Origin: Candidatus Colimonas fimequi
GTDB taxonomy: Bacteria; Bacillota; Clostridia; Peptostreptococcales; Anaerovoracaceae
Assembly: GCA_018065295.1 (NCBI GenBank)
Contig: JAGHTQ010000207.1
Span: forward strand, 1-7,919
Direction: 5' to 3'
DNA: 7,919 nucleotides
The notes under the pieces are model-generated. The model did no database searches. It was not told where the DNA came from and saw only the letters and a program-made list of their open reading frames with translations. Positions 1 to 5,731 of this stretch are shown here, piece after piece (the first letter of the stretch is position 1; every line of letters begins with the position of its first letter). Made by a program: the position numbers and the translations under genes.

Positions 1-347
1 TCTTCCTTCGGAGTCCCGAACAAGTTCAGTCCCACCACGCCAATGCACAGACCGACTATCGCCGCCCAGCCAACCAGCGAAATAGGATCTTTGAAGAAAA
101 ACTGGCTCACCACAGCTGTGGCGATGGAGCCCACAGCCGTCCATGTCGCATAACCAACCGCTATGTTAATAATATGTAGGATCTTGCTGAAGCTATAAAA
201 CGCCAGTCCGTAACACACAAGTGTCGCCACACTGAGCAGTTTGTTCTGGAATCCGTTGCAGCCTTCCAGGCAGCAGGACCCCAGCACTTCGCAAAGAATC
301 GATCCCATTAAAATCCAGTACGCCTGGACCTTAGTAACGTTCCACAT
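1..347 (-). CDS. Small multidrug resistance (SMR) family transporter, 3' end cut by window edge
   Basis: My reverse-strand translation gives 115 residues running off the left edge; SMR proteins are about 105-110 residues, so little is missing. Seen: four hydrophobic segments (about residues 10-28, 37-56, 62-84, 91-110). The essential membrane Glu of TM1 is in ILCEVLG (E20, aligning with EmrE E14). The TM3 signature is GYATWTAVG (Y66, W69, aligning with EmrE Y60/W63). Family knowledge: SMR proteins are dimeric inner-membrane proton antiporters exporting cationic compounds or guanidinium. Mixed features (EVLG as in EmrE, YATWT nearer to Gdx/SugE) prevent subtype assignment. Odd: the TM1 Lys of the family (EmrE K22) aligns with Glu28, and cysteines are abundant (C19, C25, C26, C30, C45, C101). 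The ATG start is supported by GGGAGGG four bases upstream. It lies 45 bases downstream of the LuxR-family regulator on the same strand. Confidence 0.9.
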   Translation of the reverse strand, partial: MWNVTKVQAYWILMGSILCEVLGSCCLEGCNGFQNKLLSVATLVCYGLAFYSFSKILHIINIAVGYATWTAVGSIATAVVSQFFFKDPISLVGWAAIVGLCIGVVGLNLFGTPKE

Positions 348-360
348 AATGCCCTCCCGC

Positions 361-377
361 GTGCGGAATTTCCACAC
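361..377. promoter_or_regulatory. Imperfect palindrome at the predicted SMR transcription start
   Basis: GTGCGGAA-T-TTCCACAC is an inverted repeat with 7 of 8 arm positions matching. It lies immediately downstream of the -10 box and ends before the ribosome site, about where transcripts would start. This position suits a repressor operator. A short RNA hairpin is the alternative, since the one mismatch becomes a G-U pair in the minus-strand transcript. Binding is inference. Confidence 0.4.
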
Positions 378-384
378 AAGAAGC

Positions 385-413
385 ATTATACACTATATTA
401 TCTTCAGTGTCTT
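385..413 (-). promoter_or_regulatory. Putative promoter of the SMR gene, inside the 3' end of the regulator gene
   Basis: On the minus strand a perfect TATAAT (385-390) is preceded by a 17-base spacer and AAGACA (408-413), which matches TTGACA at 4 of 6. The predicted start is near 378, giving a leader of about 30 bases. The -35 element lies within the last codons of the regulator gene and the -10 box just past its stop codon. The transporter may therefore be transcribed independently as well as by read-through. No terminator hairpin is visible between the two genes. Confidence 0.55.
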
Positions 414-2753
414 TGCCTTTTGCACGGCCTCAGTTTTGCCCTTGACCTTGAGCTTGCGGTAGGTCTCGCCGCAGTGGTACTTGACTGTGCTTTCGGACAG
501 GTGAAGGGTCTGGGCGATTTCGCGAATCTTCATGCCTTCCGCCTGCAGCTTCAGAATTGCGATGGCGCTTTCGGAGAAATCGCCACGGTCAGTTTCGTCG
601 GAGTTCAGGTACTTAGGATAACCGGCGGCGATTACGCCCGCAGACTGAATAACTCGCTCGTAATACTCACGCTCTATCGAAGGATTCAGTCCGTCGCCTC
701 TGTCCAGTTCTTTGAGCAGAGGGTACACGGCCGCACCTTCTTCGCCAAATGTTCTCACGTATCCATATTCCTGACCAATGAGCAGGGCTTCTTCCAGAAT
801 CTCCCGCCAAGCCACGCCAGATCTCTGGCAAACAACCGCGCTGAGAACTCTAACCAGAATCATGAGGCCAACTCGGTTATATCTAGTCGCATATGCGTTC
901 ATTTTATTAAGAAGCATGCGAGCTTCAAGAAGCTTTCCCTGTGCTATATAGCCACGAGCTTTCGCCATATACACATGGCGCTCCAGGCTGCAAAACTCCA
1001 TATCTTCGCTTGGCGCCTTGGCCATCCACTCGTTGATTTTATCCTTATCATTAACGCGAAGCGCCAGCTTGAACCAGCCGATTTCTGCGCTCTTGACCAT
1101 TTTCTTATCGCCAATGTCTTTCGCGATTGTCTCAAATGCCTGTATTAGTTCGACCGCTTTGTTATAGTCGCCCATGGCTACCGCAACCTTCATCTGCACC
1201 GCGGTAACAACGAAGAATAACGGAAGGTTTGTGTGTGCGTCAAGGGATACGTGGGCGTATGTTACGTGGGCCAAAACCTTGTACAAATCTTCGCCACGCT
1301 CAAGAGCAATTTCGCTCTTGAGAATCTCCATAATTGTGTCCCCGTTAGTCTTAAGTATGCGGGTCAGCGTGTCCGCGGAAATCAAATTCTCCAGATTGTC
1401 GCCGGCCTGCACAAACTCATACAGATCCTTACCACCTCGAATAATCGATGACCGGTTATTAGTAAGCGGCATCTGCGCAAGCTCAATTTCCCCGTTCTTA
1501 ACTCTCTGCGCCGTATCGTTAAGGATATCGATAAGGTGCTCGCTGCCCCTGTGCGGCAGCATGATGTCAAGATACGCCAGCTGAGAAAGAGCCGCCTTTT
1601 TTCTTCCGCCATCATGCCTCTTCGCAAAACTTGCAAGTTCCCCGTACCAACGCTCACTCTCAGTGGGATTCATGAGCACCGACTGAAGAACGCTCATTGC
1701 ACTCATAAGCGGAACGCTGGCTAATATTTCTTCTTCACTGAGAGCCAGATAATGCTCACGGAACTCCCAGAAATAGCCGTCAGAAGTGTTTCTTCGCGCG
1801 TTACGAATAAGCAGTTCCTTGATAGCCCCACGGTTATCTGACAGCTCGTACATCTTGAGTGCCTTCATGTACTCGTTGTGACGTTCATAGTACTTGCCCG
1901 CCGCGAAGCAAAGGTTCTTGATCTTAGTACCTCCAAACCCTCTCAAAGCAACCCTGCGGATCTGTTTCAGAAAAATCGGACGAATAGCATATACATCGCC
2001 TTCGATATTAATGAAGTTTCCCGCACGTCTCAGATCGTAAATGATATTGATAACGCGAGTGTCACCAGTCAGGGTCTCTGCAAGTTCGAGAGTAAACTCA
2101 TCCACAACGCCTACTGTCATGAGGAATTCAACCATCTCTGGACTCCAGTATTTCATAACCTTGTCTTCGAAATTGACCAGGTACATTCTGTCGACAGTTT
2201 CCCGCAGCTTATCGTCAATCCCCTGGCCAGTTGCGATTAAGTTAAGAGCCAGGCCAATAGCGAATGCGTTGCCGTTTCCTATGACAGAAATATACTGGGC
2301 TTCTTCATGGGTAAGGGTGATGTCTCGCGTCTTGGCAATCTCCATGACTTCATCTGGACCCAGCCATAAATCTTCCTCATTAATCACAAAAAGCCTGTTC
2401 TCTGCGAACAGCGGCAGTGACCATGAAGCCACCGGCGATCTGCTAATGAGAACAAGCCATAAATCTTCTCTATTCAAATAAACCTTCAGCTCTTCTTCCC
2501 TCTCGGAATCCATCTGCTGAAGATTGTCGATTACAACATAAGATACCTGGCGACCTGGCTGAGGTATTGATTCAAAACTCCAGCCAGATTCTAGACAATC
2601 GATGTAAGTGTACTTGTGAAAATCCAGGTACTCCTTAACAATTCTTGTCTTCCCGTATCCTGTTGCGCCATAAATAGAAACAGTCTTAAGGGCGTTTCGT
2701 GCTTCCTTGAGCTTACTCAATGCTCGCGGAGCCGGAATGTAATCTCTGTTCAT
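393..2753 (-). CDS. MalT/LAL-type ATP-dependent LuxR-family transcriptional regulator
   Basis: The 786-residue protein has the STAND/LAL architecture. The N-terminal P-loop NTPase has Walker A GATGYGKT at residues 29-36, a Walker B-like strand VSYVVIDNL at 70-78 (D76), and a sensor-like LVLISR at 100-105. A winged-helix-like part follows (roughly 200-290), then a long helical-repeat region (about 290-710) like the TPR arm of MalT. The C-terminal LuxR helix-turn-helix covers about 727-780 (EIAQTLHLSESTVKYH, then a KL-V and EAV pattern). Family knowledge: such proteins sense a small ligand through the helical arm, oligomerise with ATP and activate transcription. The ligand cannot be read from sequence. 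The ATG start has AGAGGTGG just upstream (2757-2764). A TATAAT promoter and inverted repeats precede it, suggesting autoregulation. The SMR transporter downstream is a candidate target. Reading frame is intact. Confidence 0.9.
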   Translation of the reverse strand: MNRDYIPAPRALSKLKEARNALKTVSIYGATGYGKTRIVKEYLDFHKYTYIDCLESGWSFESIPQPGRQVSYVVIDNLQQMDSEREEELKVYLNREDLWLVLISRSPVASWSLPLFAENRLFVINEEDLWLGPDEVMEIAKTRDITLTHEEAQYISVIGNGNAFAIGLALNLIATGQGIDDKLRETVDRMYLVNFEDKVMKYWSPEMVEFLMTVGVVDEFTLELAETLTGDTRVINIIYDLRRAGNFINIEGDVYAIRPIFLKQIRRVALRGFGGTKIKNLCFAAGKYYERHNEYMKALKMYELSDNRGAIKELLIRNARRNTSDGYFWEFREHYLALSEEEILASVPLMSAMSVLQSVLMNPTESERWYGELASFAKRHDGGRKKAALSQLAYLDIMLPHRGSEHLIDILNDTAQRVKNGEIELAQMPLTNNRSSIIRGGKDLYEFVQAGDNLENLISADTLTRILKTNGDTIMEILKSEIALERGEDLYKVLAHVTYAHVSLDAHTNLPLFFVVTAVQMKVAVAMGDYNKAVELIQAFETIAKDIGDKKMVKSAEIGWFKLALRVNDKDKINEWMAKAPSEDMEFCSLERHVYMAKARGYIAQGKLLEARMLLNKMNAYATRYNRVGLMILVRVLSAVVCQRSGVAWREILEEALLIGQEYGYVRTFGEEGAAVYPLLKELDRGDGLNPSIEREYYERVIQSAGVIAAGYPKYLNSDETDRGDFSESAIAILKLQAEGMKIREIAQTLHLSESTVKYHCGETYRKLKVKGKTEAVQKAKTLKII

Positions 2754-2764
2754 ATTCCACCTCT

Positions 2765-2817
2765 TATGACTGTACTAATATATATTCAACCCCTAGTGTG
2801 GTTATTATACAGTCATA
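2765..2817. repeat. Perfect 10-bp inverted repeat bracketing the regulator's start site
   Basis: TATGACTGTA at 2765-2774 is exactly matched in inverse by TACAGTCATA at 2808-2817, with 33 bases between. Arm centres are 43 bp apart, about four helical turns. One arm abuts and overlaps the -10 box by two bases; the other lies just upstream of the ribosome site. Because the predicted start (near 2797) lies between the arms, a transcript would not carry both. A paired DNA operator is therefore more likely than an RNA hairpin. Confidence 0.5.
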
Positions 2818-2832
2818 TTTATCCTTTGAATA
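2804..2832 (-). promoter_or_regulatory. Putative promoter of the LuxR-family regulator
   Basis: On the minus strand TATAAT is perfect at 2804-2809. At 17 bases upstream lies TATTCA (2827-2832), only 3 of 6 against TTGACA. A strong -10 with a poor -35 suits an activated or regulated promoter. The predicted start is near 2797, giving a leader of about 44 bases. Confidence 0.55.
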
Positions 2833-2841
2833 CTAGCCAAA

Positions 2842-2856
2842 AGTATAGTTTATACT
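2842..2856. promoter_or_regulatory. Palindrome upstream of the regulator promoter
   Basis: AGTATA-GTT-TATACT is a perfect inverted repeat with 6-base arms. It is centred about 50 bases upstream of the predicted start of the regulator transcript, a usual position for an activator site. It is short and AT-rich, so chance is possible. Confidence 0.3.
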
Positions 2857-2870
2857 ACCATATTAATAAA

Positions 2871-2895
2871 AAAGTCCTGCTTAGTACAGGACTTT
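2871..2895 (-). terminator. Intrinsic terminator of the pnuC-aminotransferase operon, stop codon in the loop
   Basis: On the minus strand AAAGTCCTG (2887-2895) pairs with CAGGACTTT (2871-2879) across a 7-base loop, TACTAAG. A run of U follows (the TTT of the stem plus TTT, then ATTAATA). The last codons of the aminotransferase form the left arm and its TAA stop (2881-2883) lies in the loop. Confidence 0.85.
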
Positions 2896-4044
2896 ATTCA
2901 TATTTATCATTAACTTGTCAATCATCTTGCGAATCACATCTTCTGACGTTGCAAAGCTGAATCTTACGCAGCAAACACCCTCTTCTCCGTAGGCTCCGCC
3001 AGGCACTCCAGCGATGCCCGCTTCATCAAGAAGTCTGTTGCAAACGGTCTCAGAATCAAGGTCTGTATCGAACTTAACCCACGCATAGAAGGCGCCTTCA
3101 GGTGCCACGAACTCAACCCCAGGAATCTTATTTAATCCCTCAACCAAAATATTACGACGCTTCTCAAACTGAACTCTCATGGCTTCAGTTTCTTCCACAC
3201 ATTCCAGAGCCTTAACTGCACCTTCCTGGAGGAACACGCTCACGCAGCTGATGGAGTGCTGGTAAATCTTCATTATATATTTGTACAAAGCTGGCGCACA
3301 TGCCAGATATCCGATTCTCCATCCAGTCATTGCTGACGCCTTGGAGAATCCGTTAATTACGATAGTTCTCTCGAAGAACTCAGGGTCTGCCGCAATGCTC
3401 TTAACCACATTGCCATCGTAAATAATCTTCTCGTAGATTTCGTCGGAAATAACGATTACCTGCGGATAGTCGCGAAGGAATCTCTTCAGCTCCTCCATAT
3501 CCTTATCGCTGAGGATTTTGCCCGTTGGGTTGTTAGGGAAGTTGATGATAAGCAGCTTAGTCTTCTCACTTGCCTGTTCCGCCAGCAGGTCATATGAAAT
3601 GCTGTAGTTGTCTTCGTACTTCAGGTGAATAGCCTTAGGAACGCCGCCCGCAATCTGCACCATTGACGGATAGCTAACCCAGCCTGGAGTCAGCCAAAGA
3701 GCCTCGTCTCCCTCGTTAAGCAGTGCCTGAATTGCCACGAAAACTGCGTACTTCGCACCCGGTGTCACCAGGATATCATCGGCAGTAAAAGGCGCGCCGT
3801 TCTCTTCATTGAGCTTCTTCGCCAGGGCATTTCTAAGTGATGGGTTGCCCTTAGGGTCTGAGTAATGAGTATTGCCCTTAGCCAGCTCCGCTGTAACAAC
3901 GTCGCATATTGGCTGCGGTGTTGGGAAGTCAGGTTCCCCCGCAGTCATATTGATAACAGTCGGATCCACCGCCTGCATAGCCTTAGCCTTGGCAAGCAAA
4001 GTAACCGACTTGGATGGTTCTACTAAATCTAATCTTCTATTCAT
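2881..4044 (-). CDS. PLP-dependent aminotransferase, class I/II (aspartate/aromatic aminotransferase-like)
   Basis: The 387-residue protein is full length for the AspB-like group of fold-type I aminotransferases. Seen: AGEPDFPTP at 35-43; YSDPKG at 61-66; PGAKYA at 95-100; NFPNNPTGK at 168-176 (N172); SDEIYE at 200-205 (D201 for the pyridine nitrogen, Y204 for the PLP oxygen). The Schiff-base Lys is K235 in NGFSKASAMTGWRIGY, with R243 for the phosphate, and the substrate carboxylate Arg is R361 in VRFSFA. It transfers amino groups from an amino acid to a 2-oxo acid in the cytoplasm; aspartate and aromatic specificity cannot be separated here. The chosen ATG overlaps the stop of pnuC (ATGAATAG) and has GGGAG about eight bases upstream. 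A GTG six codons earlier, at 4062, lacks a comparable site. It is the last gene of the operon. Confidence 0.93.
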   Translation of the reverse strand: MNRRLDLVEPSKSVTLLAKAKAMQAVDPTVINMTAGEPDFPTPQPICDVVTAELAKGNTHYSDPKGNPSLRNALAKKLNEENGAPFTADDILVTPGAKYAVFVAIQALLNEGDEALWLTPGWVSYPSMVQIAGGVPKAIHLKYEDNYSISYDLLAEQASEKTKLLIINFPNNPTGKILSDKDMEELKRFLRDYPQVIVISDEIYEKIIYDGNVVKSIAADPEFFERTIVINGFSKASAMTGWRIGYLACAPALYKYIMKIYQHSISCVSVFLQEGAVKALECVEETEAMRVQFEKRRNILVEGLNKIPGVEFVAPEGAFYAWVKFDTDLDSETVCNRLLDEAGIAGVPGGAYGEEGVCCVRFSFATSEDVIRKMIDKLMINMNKVLY

Positions 4045-4744
4045 TAATCTGCTCCCTTTCACGTTTCATCCAGCAAACGTATCCGTAAATATCGTTCGCT
4101 AAGAACATTATAAAGTTAAAGACCATAGGAAGATAGTTTAAATCCTCAATTGATGCAAGAATCCACAAAATTACCAGGATTACATCATTGGATGCATATG
4201 CAATAGCATAGTACTTATTTCTAATATACATCAGGTAAGATGCCAGCACGCTAGTTGTTACGCTAAGAGTACTGATAATCAGATTAGGTGTATTTAAATA
4301 TCCTAGAATAAAGTAGAATGCCACAGTAATGACAACGGCTAGAACCACACCTATTCCAAGGAGCTTCGGCGTCATCTTCTGAGCAGCAACCTCGTGTTCT
4401 GCCTCTTCATATGGGTGAGTCACCCACTGATATACCGACAGGGCCGCTATCGGCATGGTCATTCCAAGATACGTTACCAGCTCTCCATAATAGTGGAACT
4501 GCAAAGATTCAATACCGTAAAGGAAACTGAATACCACTACCATGATCTGGCCCCATGTATCACCTCGCGCCAAAAGGATGAGCGCTGTCATTCCAACAAG
4601 AGTCGCCGCAGTTGCAACGAAGCTTATGTCAGGAACCAGCAGATTGGATCCTCCTGCAATTATGAGGGAGACTATATATAACACCCATTCTTTTCGTTTA
4701 AGGCCTCGGAATGGGTTATACATTACCGCTTTGATATATTTCAT
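4037..4744 (-). CDS. pnuC: PnuC-family nicotinamide riboside/mononucleotide transporter
   Basis: This 235-residue integral membrane protein has seven or eight hydrophobic segments (about residues 21-37, 41-58, 65-80, 91-107, 128-148, 155-173, 178-197, 203-225). The C-terminal half carries PnuC-like features: ASNDVILVILW (184-194), then LPMVFNFIMFLANDIYGYVCW (205-225) and a basic tail. Family knowledge: PnuC proteins allow facilitated uptake of nicotinamide riboside, trapped by intracellular phosphorylation; relatives carry thiamine or riboflavin, so the substrate is likely but not certain. The ATG at 4744 is preferred over a TTG one codon earlier because GAGGT sits at a good distance. The first gene of a two-gene operon, it overlaps the aminotransferase by 8 bases, implying translational coupling. 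It is preceded by a leader of about 113 bases that could be structured. Confidence 0.85.
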   Translation of the reverse strand: MKYIKAVMYNPFRGLKRKEWVLYIVSLIIAGGSNLLVPDISFVATAATLVGMTALILLARGDTWGQIMVVVFSFLYGIESLQFHYYGELVTYLGMTMPIAALSVYQWVTHPYEEAEHEVAAQKMTPKLLGIGVVLAVVITVAFYFILGYLNTPNLIISTLSVTTSVLASYLMYIRNKYYAIAYASNDVILVILWILASIEDLNYLPMVFNFIMFLANDIYGYVCWMKREREQINE

Positions 4745-4858
4745 CAATTACCTCAGATAAAAAAATAAGCGAACGATATTGCATGGCTTCTAAGACCTAA
4801 CGTCATGCATCGTGCGCTTCACAGCTAGCTACCCGGTGGCAGCACAATATTTTTTTCG
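4745..4858 (-). promoter_or_regulatory. Possibly structured 5' leader of pnuC (unidentified riboregulator candidate)
   Basis: From the predicted start near 4858 the minus-strand transcript can form a multi-branched fold. The outer helix pairs AUAUUG (4845-4850) with CAAUAU (4776-4781), extended by CGAA/UUCG (4855-4858 with 4770-4773). Inside are a hairpin GCUGCC-ACCG-GGUAGC (4828-4843) and a GCAUG/CAUGC stem (4804-4808 with 4781-4785), which competes for one base of the outer helix. The GC hairpin has a G-U pair on this strand but an A-C mismatch on the other, favouring the minus-strand RNA. A U7 run (4759-4765) follows the outer helix just before the ribosome site, as in attenuators. I do not recognise a known riboswitch class. 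Confidence 0.35.
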
Positions 4859-4863
4859 AACAT

Positions 4864-4869
4864 ATTATA
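4864..4869 (-). promoter_or_regulatory. -10 box of the pnuC-aminotransferase operon
   Basis: This is a perfect TATAAT on the minus strand, with predicted start near 4858. The hexamer at the -35 position (TACCAA, 4887-4892) is poor and falls in the opposing promoter arm. Confidence 0.5.
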
Positions 4870-4892
4870 CACCAATCCGCTAGGTTTTGGTA

Positions 4893-4898
4893 TATAAT
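4893..4898 (+). promoter_or_regulatory. -10 box of the flavin reductase-like gene
   Basis: This is a perfect TATAAT, with a second register (TGG-TATATA, 4888-4896) resembling an extended -10. The -35 position (CACCAA, 4870-4875) is poor. The predicted start near 4905 leaves a short leader containing GGAAGGGAG. Confidence 0.55.
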
Positions 4899-4927
4899 AG
4901 TTAGAAAGAAATTCGGAAGGGAGCGTG

Positions 4928-5515
4928 GTGTATAGCGCCACAACAGAAAATATGAGCAGAATAAACTTAGGACCACAGTCACTGATTTATCCAGAACCAG
5001 TTCTCATGGTCGCAGCATATGATGAAGATGGTACTCCAGACATCATGAACGCAGCATGGGGCGGCGTATCAGGCGCTAACCAGATCACAATGTGCCTGAG
5101 CCCTGGTCACAAGACAGTTAAGAACATCCTTATTCATAAGGCGTTCACAGTAAGCTTTGCAACAGCTGACACAGTTGTTGAATCAGACTACGTTGGTATC
5201 GTATCAGCTAACGACGTTCCTGATAAGTTCGCTAGAGCTGGCTTCACAGCAACTAAGAGCGAAACAGTTGACGCACCACTGGTTGACCAGTATCCAGTAG
5301 CACTGGAATGCCAACTGAAGAGCTATGATGAAGACACTCACATCATGATCGGCGACATCAAGAACGTAGCAGTAGCAGAAGGCTACCTGACAGAAGCAGG
5401 TACTATCGACGTTGCTAAGCTGCAGCCAATCGCTTATGACGGCAACAACCACAACTACAATGTTCTTGGCCCAGTAGTTGGCAAGGCATTCTCAGACGGC
5501 GCTAAGCTGAAGTAG
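4928..5515 (+). CDS. Flavin reductase family protein (FMN-binding split-barrel)
   Basis: The product is about 195 residues, the usual size for the small flavin reductase-like family. The N-terminal IYPEPVLMVAAYDEDGTPDI, followed by NAAWGGVS and then SPGHKTVKNI, matches the FMN-binding core of that fold. The C-terminal GPVVGKAF is also usual for anaerobe members. Family knowledge: these cytoplasmic proteins bind FMN and use NAD(P)H or other donors; many anaerobe members have no assigned substrate, so the reaction is left open. Start: GGAAGGGAG (4915-4923) fits the tandem GTG codons at 4925 and 4928. I chose 4928 for spacing. An ATG at 4952 is possible but lacks a good ribosome site. It has its own promoter, divergent from pnuC, and is followed by a tiny ORF and a terminator. 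Confidence 0.85.
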   Translation: MYSATTENMSRINLGPQSLIYPEPVLMVAAYDEDGTPDIMNAAWGGVSGANQITMCLSPGHKTVKNILIHKAFTVSFATADTVVESDYVGIVSANDVPDKFARAGFTATKSETVDAPLVDQYPVALECQLKSYDEDTHIMIGDIKNVAVAEGYLTEAGTIDVAKLQPIAYDGNNHNYNVLGPVVGKAFSDGAKLK

Positions 5516-5567
5516 TGGTAATTGATACACATTTATATCACAGTTAAGATTTATGGGGGTATGAGTT

Positions 5568-5657
5568 ATGGCAACTTTACATGCAGTTACCATCGCGCTT
5601 TGCTTCGGCGCACTGACACTGGTATTCTATAGAACATTTAATAACAGGAAACGCTAG
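5568..5657 (+). CDS. Possible 29-residue single-pass membrane peptide
   Basis: An ATG seven bases after GGGGGT (5555-5560) opens a 29-codon frame. It consists of a hydrophobic stretch (about residues 4-21, including ALCFGALTLVFY) followed by a strongly basic end (RTFNNRKR) and TAG. This is the pattern of a small membrane protein with its C-terminus in the cytoplasm by the positive-inside rule. It lies 52 bases after the flavin reductase-like gene and before the shared terminator, so it would be co-transcribed. No function is recognised. An overlapping 23-codon frame from an ATG at 5561 is polar and less convincing. Confidence 0.5.
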   Translation: MATLHAVTIALCFGALTLVFYRTFNNRKR

Positions 5658-5688
5658 AGTACGCACAGTGTACATACGAACACGACAA

Positions 5689-5718
5689 AAAAGACCGCTT
5701 CGTTAGAAGCGGTCTTTT
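5689..5718. terminator. Bidirectional intrinsic terminator
   Basis: GACCGCTTC (5693-5701) pairs with GAAGCGGTC (5706-5714) around a GTTA loop. It is extended by AAAA/TTTT and flanked by T-rich tracts on both strands (TTTTAT on plus; six T on minus). It ends the flavin reductase-like transcript on the plus strand and the ior-sortase operon on the minus strand. Confidence 0.9.
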
Positions 5719-5731
5719 ATTGTTATTTCAT

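Larger units (their letters stand above)
4863..4899. repeat. Near-perfect dyad spanning the divergent promoters
   Basis: TATTATACACCAA (4863-4875) and TTGGTATATAATA (4887-4899) are inverted copies with one mismatch in 13, separated by 11 bases (TCCGCTAGGTT). Each arm contains the -10 box of one divergent promoter. A dimeric regulator binding here could control both sides; equally, the symmetry may only reflect two -10 boxes facing away from each other. Confidence 0.5.

Noticed and set aside
420..1148. Long plus-strand open frame of 242 codons
   Set aside because: It lies fully antisense to the C-terminal part of the LuxR-family regulator, has no domain-like sequence and no ribosome site; it is a shadow frame.
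2041..2481. Plus-strand open frame of 146 codons
   Set aside because: It is antisense to the ATPase part of the regulator, with low-complexity Ser/Arg composition; a shadow frame.
4045..4062. GTG at 4062 as start of the aminotransferase
   Set aside because: The ATG at 4044 has a GGGAG ribosome site, a standard overlap with pnuC, and begins the conserved N-terminus; the GTG has no comparable site.
4781..4840. Resemblance to a c-di-GMP-I (GEMM) riboswitch on the plus strand
   Set aside because: Stretches such as GACCTAA and AGCTAGCTACCCGG recall parts of the motif. The GAAA tetraloop arm and the 5' half are absent, and upstream lies pnuC coding sequence. Treated as coincidence.
5561..5632. 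Overlapping 23-codon frame from the ATG at 5561
   Set aside because: It starts almost directly after the G-rich ribosome site, and its product is polar without recognisable features; the frame from 5568 fits better.
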